DNA of 6,709 nucleotides, taken from assembly GCA_036507695.1 (NCBI GenBank), contig DATCIR010000288.1, forward strand, positions 1-6,709. The letters are read 5' to 3'. Within the stretch, counting starts at the first letter, position 1; the number at the start of each line of letters is the position of its first letter. The position numbers and the translations under genes are program-made. Shown piece after piece: positions 1 to 5,591 of the stretch. Under the pieces are notes generated by a model. That model was not told the origin of the DNA. It was given only the letters and a program-made list of their open reading frames with translations, and ran no database searches. The DNA is from JAKEGK01 sp036507695. GTDB lineage: Bacteria; Pseudomonadota; Gammaproteobacteria; SZUA-152.

Positions 1-546
1 CGCCACGTATTCCGGATTTTCGTCGCGCATCAGCAGGTATACGATCTCGTGATCCAACAACGTATTGTCCCCGCCCGTTTGCGCCGGCTGCGCGCAATGT
101 AACACCATGGCGCGTATTTTATACTCGGGTTGATTGTAATAACCATCGGAATGCCACTTGATAGCCTTATCACTATAAGGGATATATTCAAACTGGCGTT
201 GTTCCGCTGACACTTGCAGCGCGGAAATACCGCCATCGTCCGCATATAAATTTTTGTCCAATTGATGCAGCCCAAAGGACGCGCAGACCTCGCGCAAACT
301 GTCTTTGGTACGCAATGGCACGGCGCTTCGGTAGATCGCGGCATTGGTTTTTTTACATAACGCCACCAACGCGTGATGTTCAGTTTTCGACAAATGATTA
401 ATATCGCTGACGTTCACAATCAGTTGTGGAGTGTCATGCGGATAGTTTTCCAGCTTGGCGCTGCGCCAGGCACGATAGGATTGCGCATCATTAAGATTAA
501 AAGGAGACACTCTGTTTACACACCTGTTGGACGCGATAATCGCCAT
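1..546 (-). CDS. TauD/TfdA-like Fe(II)/2-oxoglutarate-dependent oxygenase, N-terminal part (cut by window edge)
   Basis: An open frame of 182 codons runs on the minus strand from ATG 546-544 to the left edge with no stop; an in-frame TAA lies upstream of the ATG. The conserved part contains K-W-H-S-D-G-Y-Y-N, with H132 and D134 (bases 153-145) forming the HxD half of the 2-His-1-carboxylate iron site. It is followed by a GGDNTLLDHE segment typical of TauD/TfdA-type oxygenases. The distal His and the 2-oxoglutarate-binding Arg would lie beyond the edge. Such enzymes hydroxylate small substrates, including sulfonates in TauD, but nothing here fixes the substrate. A GTG at 510-508 is an alternative start, because the residues from there (V-S-P-F-N-L-N-D) look more like the family's usual beginning; neither start has a convincing Shine-Dalgarno. 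The gene is divergent from dsrA. Family assignment is fairly sure, function is not. Confidence 0.8.
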   Translation of the reverse strand, partial: MAIIASNRCVNRVSPFNLNDAQSYRAWRSAKLENYPHDTPQLIVNVSDINHLSKTEHHALVALCKKTNAAIYRSAVPLRTKDSLREVCASFGLHQLDKNLYADDGGISALQVSAEQRQFEYIPYSDKAIKWHSDGYYNQPEYKIRAMVLHCAQPAQTGGDNTLLDHEIVYLLMRDENPEYVA

Positions 547-799
547 ATTCTCATACTCAATATCGCAAAAGAATTAAATAAATTACAAATAGTTAACCAG
601 TTCCCTTGGCGTTGAACACAAAGATTTTACTATATTAGAAATGTTTAATATACTGCCCGGCCATGACGCTCCTGCAGCTGCGTACAAACACTGTAGCAAA
701 ATCTAGCGATAAGAATTCAAGCTCGGCGACACGCAACAACAAGTAATAAACCGGTACGCAGTTAATTTGGGCTATGGTATAAAAATGCAATACATGCGT

Positions 800-841
800 T
801 AATTATCGATAGCTAATTATCGATAGCTAATTATCGATAGC
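800..841. repeat. Three perfect 14-bp direct repeats (TAATTATCGATAGC)
   Basis: Units at 800-813, 814-827 and 828-841 are identical. Each contains the 8-bp palindrome TATCGATA, so the array presents three evenly spaced symmetric sites 14 bp apart. Degenerate echoes (GATAAC, ACGATAATACGAT) follow to about 870. Regularly spaced palindromes upstream of a divergent gene pair could be regulator binding sites, but replication slippage can also produce such an array; no known operator is recognised. Confidence 0.85.
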
Positions 842-959
842 GATAACAATAATAACTACGATAATACGATGGCATTCATTCGATTGGACTTGTAACTTAA
901 GATACGCCCAATCGCAACGGATTAGTTAAATACGTCGCTGTTTATAACAATGCTGTGTA

Positions 960-997
960 ATATACGTCTACTCCCACTCGGGGATTTACCCGTATAT
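960..997 (+). promoter_or_regulatory. Potential hairpin 1 upstream of dsrA
   Basis: ATATACG at 960-966 is the reverse complement of CGTATAT at 991-997. Inside, TCCC (972-975) can pair with GGGA (981-984) around a 5-nt loop. It is immediately followed by a second inverted repeat. No T-tract follows, so it is not an intrinsic terminator. Whether it is transcribed is unknown. Confidence 0.4.
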
Positions 998-999
998 CA

Positions 1000-1039
1000 C
1001 TAAAGGGATAGGGTTATTTGATACACTCTAACCCTTTAG
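1000..1039 (+). promoter_or_regulatory. Potential hairpin 2 upstream of dsrA, with two alternative pairings
   Basis: CTAAAGGG (1000-1007) is the exact reverse complement of CCCTTTAG (1032-1039). A second upstream segment, AGGGTTA (1010-1016), is the exact reverse complement of TAACCCT (1029-1035) and shares the CCC bases, so the two stems exclude each other. No T-tract follows. This could be a regulatory leader structure or simply an imperfect repeat; the function is inferred only. Confidence 0.4.
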
Positions 1040-1197
1040 ATTAGGTTACACATCGCACTGTGTTTCTTAGAATCCTTATCTACACTTAGCGCAATTCAGA
1101 GTTGATGATTCAGTTGTGACGTGAGGGTTAAGACGTGGTTGCGGCCGCACACTACAACTGGAATATACACAGTACGCAAATGCAAACAGTGAACAAA

Positions 1198-1236
1198 CGC
1201 AAGCAGTAAGCGCAAGCAGTAAGCGCAAGCAGTAAA
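1198..1236 (+). repeat. Three 13-bp direct repeats (CGCAAGCAGTAAG)
   Basis: Units at 1198-1210, 1211-1223 and 1224-1236 differ only in the last base of the third copy. They lie in the presumed dsrA leader, in a stretch poor in T and G on the + strand. Confidence 0.85.
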
Positions 1237-1247
1237 CGCAACCTATA

Positions 1248-1273
1248 ACAGCACCACCATACAGCACCACCAT
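1248..1273 (+). repeat. Two perfect 13-bp direct repeats (ACAGCACCACCAT)
   Basis: Units at 1248-1260 and 1261-1273 are identical and adjacent. They sit 11 bp after the CGCAAGCAGTAAG array and directly before the next array. They share only the CAGCA core with their neighbours. Confidence 0.8.
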
Positions 1274-1274
1274 A

Positions 1275-1316
1275 CAGCAATCTAAATGCAGCAATTTAAA
1301 AGCAGCAATCTATAAG
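1275..1316 (+). repeat. Three imperfect 14-bp direct repeats (CAGCAATYTAWADG-like)
   Basis: Units at 1275-1288, 1289-1302 and 1303-1316 all begin CAGCAAT and diverge at a few positions in their second halves. The region continues with further GCAA-type motifs up to the dsrA ribosome binding site. A partly decayed tandem array in the dsrA leader is the simplest reading. Confidence 0.7.
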
Positions 1317-1375
1317 CAATACAGGCAACCCCCAGCAATAATACCGAATTCGAGCTCAATGAGGAGACACGGGTA

Positions 1376-2683
1376 ATGGCACAGCAAACACCAAAAAATC
1401 CTGAGAAACACTGTACGTACGTCCCCACAGAAAAGAAATCCACCAAACCCTATCACAACACCCCCATGCTGGATGAACTGGAGAAAGGCCCTTGGCCCAG
1501 TTTCGTGCATGGCCTGAAGCGGCTGGCTGCCGACAACAACATGATGGTGGACTTGATGGGCCAACTGGAACATTCCTATAAAACCCGGCTGGGTTACTGG
1601 AAAGGCGGCACCGTCAGTGTATTCGGTTATGGTGGCGGCATTATTCCGCGTTTCACCGAACTCATGGATAGCAACAAAAAACCCATATTCCCCGAATCAA
1701 AAGAATTTCATACCCTGCGTGTACAACCACCCGCGGGCAATCACTACACCACCGGCATGCTGCGCCAGTTATCCAATTCCTGGAATAAATACGGATCGGG
1801 TCTGATTGCGTTCCATGGCCAGACCGGCAACATCATGTTCATCGGCACCACCACCGAAAAAACCCAGCATTTCTTTGATGAAATCAATGAATATGGTTGG
1901 GACTTGGGTGGTGCAGGTCCTTGCGTGCGTACCGCCATGTCCTGCGTGGGCGCGGCGCGTTGCGAACAATCCTGCGCCAACGAACAAAAGATTCATCGCT
2001 TGCTGGTTAATAACTTCGTCGACGACATGCATCGTCCCGCACTGCCTTACAAGTTCAAGTTCAAGGTCTCCGGTTGTCCCAACGACTGCATGAACTCAAT
2101 TCAGCGCTCCGACTTCGCCGTTATCGGCACCTGGCGTGACGATATGAAAGTCGACCAGAAAGAAGTGAAAGCTTTTGTTGCAAAGAAAGGCCGTAAATAT
2201 GTAGTCGACAGCGTCATCGGCAAATGCCCCACCAATGCCTTATCGCTCAACGACGACGATACCTTAAGCGTGGATAACCGCAACTGCGTGCGTTGCATGC
2301 ACTGCCTGAACGTGATGAACAAAGCGCTGTCTCCGGGAGACGATAAGGGCGTCACCATCCTGATTGGTGGTAAGCGCACCTTGAAGATCGGCGACACCAT
2401 GGGCACCGTGATCGTTCCGTTCATGAAACTCGAAACCGAAGAGGATTATGAAAAACTGCAGGAAATGGCGGCGAACGTCATCGACTTCTGGGCCGAGAAC
2501 GCGCTGGAACACGAGCGTTGCGGTGAAACCATCGACCGCATCGGTCTGGTCAACTTCCTCGAAGGTATTGAGGTGGATGTAGACCCCAACATGATCACTA
2601 ACCCACGTGTCAGCAGTTACGTGCGCACCGACACCTGGGACGAAGAAGCTGAGAAGTGGAAAGAACGTAAAGCGGCCGGCTAA
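1376..2683 (+). CDS. dsrA: Dissimilatory sulfite reductase, alpha subunit (oxidative type)
   Basis: 435 residues, full length for the family. DsrA pairs with DsrB in an alpha2beta2 cytoplasmic siroheme enzyme that in sulfur oxidisers works in reverse, forming sulfite from DsrC-bound sulfur. The siroheme-[4Fe-4S] cysteines are visible as C190-x5-C196 and C234-x3-C238 (GCPNDC). The inserted ferredoxin domain has C284 (KCPTNAL) and C304-x2-C307-x2-C310. The ATG is preceded by GAGGAG at 1361-1366, nine bases away, which supports this start. It is the first gene of the operon and is separated from dsrB by 91 bp containing a strong hairpin. Oxidative rather than reductive use is inferred from dsrEFH downstream, not from dsrA alone. 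Confidence 0.97.
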   Translation: MAQQTPKNPEKHCTYVPTEKKSTKPYHNTPMLDELEKGPWPSFVHGLKRLAADNNMMVDLMGQLEHSYKTRLGYWKGGTVSVFGYGGGIIPRFTELMDSNKKPIFPESKEFHTLRVQPPAGNHYTTGMLRQLSNSWNKYGSGLIAFHGQTGNIMFIGTTTEKTQHFFDEINEYGWDLGGAGPCVRTAMSCVGAARCEQSCANEQKIHRLLVNNFVDDMHRPALPYKFKFKVSGCPNDCMNSIQRSDFAVIGTWRDDMKVDQKEVKAFVAKKGRKYVVDSVIGKCPTNALSLNDDDTLSVDNRNCVRCMHCLNVMNKALSPGDDKGVTILIGGKRTLKIGDTMGTVIVPFMKLETEEDYEKLQEMAANVIDFWAENALEHERCGETIDRIGLVNFLEGIEVDVDPNMITNPRVSSYVRTDTWDEEAEKWKERKAAG

Positions 2684-2693
2684 TCACCTCGAC

Positions 2694-2722
2694 AACAACG
2701 CCCTCTATATGAGGGCGTTGTT
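2694..2722 (+). promoter_or_regulatory. Strong intercistronic hairpin between dsrA and dsrB
   Basis: A perfect 12-bp stem, AACAACGCCCTC (2694-2705) with GAGGGCGTTGTT (2711-2722), closes a 5-nt TATAT loop ten bases after the dsrA stop. The following bases are AAATAG, with no run of T, so a classical intrinsic terminator is unlikely. DsrA and DsrB are needed in equal amounts, so an mRNA-stabilising or processing hairpin at the dsrA 3' end is more plausible than a full stop to transcription. Confidence 0.8.
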
Positions 2723-2774
2723 AAATAGTACGGCGTAAAGTTGACTAATTTACTAAAGCATTCGGAGACTACAC

Positions 2775-3857
2775 ATGAGCGAACAGGCAGCACAACCAAG
2801 ATTTCCAACGGAAAGCGGATGTCCCGATGGTTTTCAATACATGCATCCGGCCTACATTAAAAACTATGGGCAGTGGGCCTACCATGACCGTCCCCGGCCC
2901 GGCGTGTTACACCATGTTTCGAAAACCGGCGATGAAGTATGGACGGTACGCGTGGGAACCCAGCGTCAACTAGGTCCTTACGAAATTAACCTGCTGTGCG
3001 ACATTATTGATAAATACGCCGATGGTTATGTGCGCTTCACCATTCGCAGTAACATGGAAATCTCTGTTACTGACGAAAAGAAAGTGGCGCCGCTGGTTAA
3101 GGCGTTTGAAGACGCGGGCTACCCCGTGGGTGGCACCGGCAACTCCGTTACCATGATTTCCCATACCCAGGGCTGGCTGCACTGCGACATTCCCGGCACC
3201 GACGCATCCGGCGTGGTGAAATCACTGATGGATGAACTCTATGATGAGTTCGTCAATGAACAAATGCCCAACCGCGTGCATATCACCACCTCCTGCTGCC
3301 AGATCAACTGCGGCGGCCAGGGTGATATCGCCATCAACGTGCAACATACCAAGCCGCCCAAGATCAACCATGACCTGGTCGCCAATGTGTGCGAACGCCC
3401 TTCGGTCGTGGCGCGTTGCCCGGTCGCCGCGATTCGCCCGGCCATGGTCAACGGCAAACCCAGCCTGGAAGTGGACGAAAAGAAATGTATTTGTTGCGGC
3501 GCCTGTTTCCCGCCCTGCCCGCCCATGCAAATCAACGATCCGGATCATTCCAAACTGGCGATCTGGGTAGGTGGTAAACACTCTAACGCGCGCAGCAAAC
3601 CCATGTTCCACAAACTGGTAGCCGCCGGTGTGCCAAACAATCCGCCGCGCTGGCCGGAAGCCGCCGAGATCGTGAAAAAAATTCTTCGCGTCTACAAAGA
3701 AGATGCGCAGAATTGGGAACGTGTGGGTGACTGGGTGGAACGTATCGGCTGGCCGCGTTTCTTTGAACTGACTGAACTGCCGTTTACCAAATTCCACATT
3801 GATAACTGGACCGGCGCTCGCAACAGCCTGAACGCCTCCACCCACATACGTTTCTAA
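2775..3857 (+). CDS. dsrB: Dissimilatory sulfite reductase, beta subunit (oxidative type)
   Basis: 360 residues, full length. DsrB is the partner of DsrA in the alpha2beta2 sulfite reductase. Cysteines corresponding to the beta-subunit siroheme/[4Fe-4S] site are C137 (WLHCD) and C174, C175 and C179 (SCCQINCGG). The ferredoxin domain shows C215 (RCPVAAI) and C238-x2-C241-x2-C244, with extra cysteines C240 and C248. The ATG follows GGAG at 2764-2767 with seven-base spacing. The last codons, ATA CGT TTC TAA, are also the first unit of a seven-copy 13-bp tandem repeat that fills the spacer to dsrE, which is unusual. The reading frame itself looks intact. Confidence 0.97.
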   Translation: MSEQAAQPRFPTESGCPDGFQYMHPAYIKNYGQWAYHDRPRPGVLHHVSKTGDEVWTVRVGTQRQLGPYEINLLCDIIDKYADGYVRFTIRSNMEISVTDEKKVAPLVKAFEDAGYPVGGTGNSVTMISHTQGWLHCDIPGTDASGVVKSLMDELYDEFVNEQMPNRVHITTSCCQINCGGQGDIAINVQHTKPPKINHDLVANVCERPSVVARCPVAAIRPAMVNGKPSLEVDEKKCICCGACFPPCPPMQINDPDHSKLAIWVGGKHSNARSKPMFHKLVAAGVPNNPPRWPEAAEIVKKILRVYKEDAQNWERVGDWVERIGWPRFFELTELPFTKFHIDNWTGARNSLNASTHIRF

Positions 3858-3936
3858 CCTACGTTTCTAACCTACGTTTCTAACCTATGTTTCGACCGTA
3901 TGTTTCTAACGTATGTTTCTAACGTATGTTTCTAAC
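3846..3936 (+). repeat. Seven-copy 13-bp tandem repeat starting inside the dsrB stop region
   Basis: Units of form (A/C/G)TA(C/T)GTTTCTAAC start at 3846, 3859, 3872, 3885, 3898, 3911 and 3924 with no gap. Copies 2 and 3 are identical (CTACG type) and copies 5 to 7 are identical (GTATG type); copy 4 is the most divergent (TTCGACC end). Copy 1 encodes the I-R-F-stop end of DsrB, so the array probably arose by repeated duplication of the dsrB tail. Six copies carry TAA, and because 13 is not a multiple of three, the first three copies place stops in all three frames. There are no spacers, so it is not a CRISPR array. Confidence 0.93.
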
Positions 3937-3959
3937 AACAGCTTTCAAAGGGTTTATTA

Positions 3960-4352
3960 ATGAAATTTGGTATTTTAGTTAACGAAGGTCCTTATACGCA
4001 CCAGGCATCAGACAGCGCCTATCAGTTTGTCAAAGCGGCGCTCGCCAAAGGTCATACCATCGACCGTGTATTCTTCTACCACGATGGCGTCAACAACGGC
4101 ACGCGCTTCGCAACCCCTCCCCAGGACGACCGCAACCTGGTCAACCTGTGGGGCGGCTTAGCCAAGGAACACAACATTGATATGGTGGTGTGTGTGGCCG
4201 CCGCGCAGCGCCGCGGCATTTGCGACGCGGATGAAGCGAAACGCCATGGTAAAGATGGCAATAACCTCGCTGATGGATTCCGTATTTCCGGGCTTGGCCA
4301 ATTAATTGAGCTTGGCATCCAGTCGGACCGTCTCGTGGTTTTTGGTGATTAA
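3960..4352 (+). CDS. dsrE: Sulfurtransferase DsrE, active subunit of DsrEFH
   Basis: 130 residues, normal length. DsrE is the TusD-like subunit of the cytoplasmic DsrE2F2H2 complex, which receives sulfane sulfur and passes it to DsrC. The essential cysteine is C78 in the context M-V-V-C-V-A-A-A-Q-R-R-G, the same number as the active cysteine of Allochromatium vinosum DsrE. A second cysteine, C88, follows ten residues later. The ATG has AAGGG at 3948-3952, seven bases upstream. The gene begins 23 bases after the tandem repeat and is followed by dsrF after 20 bases. DsrE/F/H together are a marker for sulfur oxidation rather than sulfate reduction. Confidence 0.96.
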   Translation: MKFGILVNEGPYTHQASDSAYQFVKAALAKGHTIDRVFFYHDGVNNGTRFATPPQDDRNLVNLWGGLAKEHNIDMVVCVAAAQRRGICDADEAKRHGKDGNNLADGFRISGLGQLIELGIQSDRLVVFGD

Positions 4353-4372
4353 TCAGCTACAGGAACAAAATA

Positions 4373-4792
4373 ATGAGCGATGAAGGTGGCACAATCAAAA
4401 AATTCATGTACGTGAACCGCAAGGCGCCGTACGGAACAATATACGCGTTGGAATCTCTGGAAGTGGTGTTGATCGGCGCGGCATTCGATCAGGATGTCAG
4501 CCTGGCGTTTGTTGATGACGGCGTTTTTCAACTCGTCAAGGGACAAAACACCAAAGGCATAGGCATGAAGAACTTCTCCCCCACCTTTAACGCCTTAGGT
4601 GACTATGACGTCAACAAGATTTATGTTGAAAAAGAGTCGCTCGCTGCCCGCGGGCTCAGCGTCGATGACCTGCTTCCCTTGAAGTATGAGGACGAAGACG
4701 AAGACTGGGCCGAGAAAGACTCTATCCGCGTGGTTAGCTCAGCGGAATTGGCTGAGCTACTGGATCAACAAGACGTCGTATTCAGTTTCTAG
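4373..4792 (+). CDS. dsrF: DsrF, non-catalytic subunit of DsrEFH
   Basis: 139 residues, TusC/DsrF family. It is a structural subunit of the DsrE2F2H2 sulfur-transfer hexamer. The protein contains no cysteine at all, consistent with a non-catalytic role. It has the family's N-terminal K-F-M-Y-V-N-R-K-A-P-Y-G segment and an acidic stretch Y-E-D-E-D-E-D-W in the C-terminal third. The ATG has AGGA at 4361-4364, eight bases upstream. It is placed between dsrE (20-bp gap) and dsrH (15-bp gap), so co-translation is likely. Confidence 0.95.
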   Translation: MSDEGGTIKKFMYVNRKAPYGTIYALESLEVVLIGAAFDQDVSLAFVDDGVFQLVKGQNTKGIGMKNFSPTFNALGDYDVNKIYVEKESLAARGLSVDDLLPLKYEDEDEDWAEKDSIRVVSSAELAELLDQQDVVFSF

Positions 4793-4794
4793 GT

Positions 4795-4798
4795 GAGG
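4795..4798 (+). promoter_or_regulatory. Shine-Dalgarno GAGG that fixes the dsrH start
   Basis: GAGG lies nine bases before ATG 4808 and overlaps the GTG at 4793 that would give a five-residue longer protein. The longer form would start directly at the dsrF stop and would have the ribosome site inside its own coding sequence, so the ATG is preferred. Confidence 0.7.
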
Positions 4799-4807
4799 AT
4801 AAGCACT

Positions 4808-5116
4808 ATGGCATTGTTACATACCATCAATAAGTCGCCCTTTGAGCGCAATGCATTGGAATCCTGCATGCGCCTGGCGCTCGAAGGCAGCGGTATTTTA
4901 CTAATCGAAGACGGCGTCTACGGCGCCGTTAAAGGTACGGCAAAATCGGACCTCGTTGCGAAAGCAAAGAGCAAGATTGCAATTTATGCATTGGGCCCCG
5001 ACCTGGATGCCCGTGGCATCAGCAAAAATAATCTGATCGACGGCGTTAAGGTGGTGGACTACGGTGGTTTCGTGGATTTGGTAGCGGAACACAGTGCAAC
5101 CCAGGCATGGCTTTAA
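4808..5116 (+). CDS. dsrH: DsrH, TusB-like subunit of DsrEFH
   Basis: 102 residues from ATG 4808. The start M-A-L-L-H-T-I-N-K-S-P-F-E-R-N matches the DsrH/TusB beginning. C20 is the conserved family cysteine (L-E-S-C-M-R-L) and is the only cysteine. DsrH is the small third subunit of the DsrE2F2H2 complex that relays sulfur towards DsrC. An in-frame GTG at 4793 would add five residues, but the Shine-Dalgarno at 4795-4798 favours the ATG. It lies 15 bp after dsrF and 35 bp before dsrC, in the standard order. Confidence 0.95.
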   Translation: MALLHTINKSPFERNALESCMRLALEGSGILLIEDGVYGAVKGTAKSDLVAKAKSKIAIYALGPDLDARGISKNNLIDGVKVVDYGGFVDLVAEHSATQAWL

Positions 5117-5151
5117 AGTAAGACACAATACTATTAACAGGAGAAAACGAG

Positions 5152-5484
5152 ATGGCCCTAGATGTTGGCGGAAAAACTATCGAAACAGATGAAGAAGGTT
5201 ATTTGGCGGATCGTAATGACTGGAGCCAGGATGTGGCTAAGGCAATCGCCGTGGCTGAAAACCTCGACATGACGGAAAACCACTGGGAAGTCGTTAACTT
5301 CCTGCGCGAGTACTACGAAGAATATCAAATCGCGCCCGCGGTTCGCGTGTTAACCAAGGCAATTGGCAAAAAACTGGGCAAAGACAAAGGCAACAGCAAA
5401 TACCTGTATGAACTGTTCCCCTACGGCCCGGCCAAGCAAGCGTGCAAAATCGCCGGCTTACCCAAACCAACTGGCTGTGTGTAA
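5152..5484 (+). CDS. dsrC: DsrC sulfur carrier protein
   Basis: 110 residues, normal for DsrC/TusE. DsrC is the small cytoplasmic carrier whose flexible C-terminal arm presents a persulfide to DsrAB and the resulting trisulfide or disulfide to DsrMKJOP. Both functional cysteines are present: C98 (K-Q-A-C-K-I-A-G) and the penultimate C109 (P-T-G-C-V), ten residues apart. This marks a true DsrC rather than a TusE homologue with one cysteine. The ATG follows AGGAG at 5139-5143, eight bases away. dsrC is followed by a 107-bp spacer with two hairpins. In A. vinosum, dsrC also has its own promoter; I see no clear promoter in the 35 bp upstream here. Confidence 0.97.
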   Translation: MALDVGGKTIETDEEGYLADRNDWSQDVAKAIAVAENLDMTENHWEVVNFLREYYEEYQIAPAVRVLTKAIGKKLGKDKGNSKYLYELFPYGPAKQACKIAGLPKPTGCV

Positions 5485-5514
5485 CGATTAGTGATCTCTT
5501 AACAATCAAAAGTA

Positions 5515-5536
5515 ATAACACGATCGTATGTGTTAT
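5515..5536 (+). promoter_or_regulatory. Small inverted repeat after dsrC
   Basis: ATAACAC (5515-5521) pairs with GTGTTAT (5530-5536) around an 8-nt loop. It is AT-rich and weak. It lies directly upstream of a stronger hairpin in the dsrC-dsrM spacer and could equally be a protein-binding dyad. Confidence 0.4.
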
Positions 5537-5541
5537 AACCT

Positions 5542-5569
5542 GCTGTGCCGTTGTGACAAACGGCACAGC
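5542..5569 (+). promoter_or_regulatory. Strong intercistronic hairpin between dsrC and dsrM
   Basis: A perfect 11-bp, GC-rich stem, GCTGTGCCGTT (5542-5552) with AACGGCACAGC (5559-5569), encloses a 6-nt loop. No T-tract follows, and dsrM begins 22 bases later. It may protect the 3' end of an abundant dsrC message or reduce read-through into the membrane-complex genes. DsrC is usually needed in excess over DsrMK, which fits, but this is inference. Confidence 0.75.
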
Positions 5570-5591
5570 CCTGAATTCCTAAGGCATATTC

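Larger units (their letters stand above)
547..1375. other. Long gene-free divergent intergenic region upstream of dsrA
   Basis: About 830 bases separate the start of the minus-strand oxygenase from dsrA. I find no credible protein gene, tRNA or other recognisable RNA in it. It is AT-richer than the flanking genes. From left to right it holds three 14-bp repeats (800-841), a weak inverted repeat (881-887 with 908-914), two adjacent potential hairpins (960-997 and 1000-1039), and a low-T tandem-repeat leader (1198-1316) ending at the dsrA ribosome binding site. The promoters of both divergent genes should lie here, but I could not pick a convincing -35/-10 pair. A TATAAA at 778-783 has no good partner -35. 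Confidence 0.6.

Noticed and set aside
373..615. 80-residue plus-strand open frame over the oxygenase start region
   Set aside because: Most of it is antisense to the oxygenase, which has a clear family motif; no ribosome site supports it.
1180..1209. Nine-residue leader ORF (and a similar one at 1286-1315) as an upstream peptide
   Set aside because: Neither has a Shine-Dalgarno sequence, and both arise from the repeat units.
1076..1294. 72-residue cysteine-rich open frame on the minus strand
   Set aside because: It lies over the tandem-repeat leader, has no Shine-Dalgarno that I can see, and its composition is explained by reading the repeats backwards.
1346..1357. GAATTCGAGCTC, like a cloning polylinker, with a near copy at 713-724 and a NotI site at 1141-1148
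   Set aside because: The flanks do not continue as vector sequence and the first stretch is part of the natural dsrA leader; short restriction-site matches occur by chance.
2741..2746. TTGACT as a -35 box for a dsrB promoter
   Set aside because: No -10-like sequence lies at the right distance; the position would overlap the dsrB ribosome site.
3222..3845. 207-residue open frame antisense to dsrB
   Set aside because: It is the shadow of the strongly conserved dsrB coding frame; no family features are seen.
3846..3936. CRISPR-like array
   Set aside because: The 13-bp units are directly adjacent with no spacers, and the first unit is coding sequence.
4793..4807. GTG start for dsrH, giving five extra residues
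   Set aside because: The ribosome site would fall inside the coding sequence; ATG 4808 gives the normal DsrH N-terminus.
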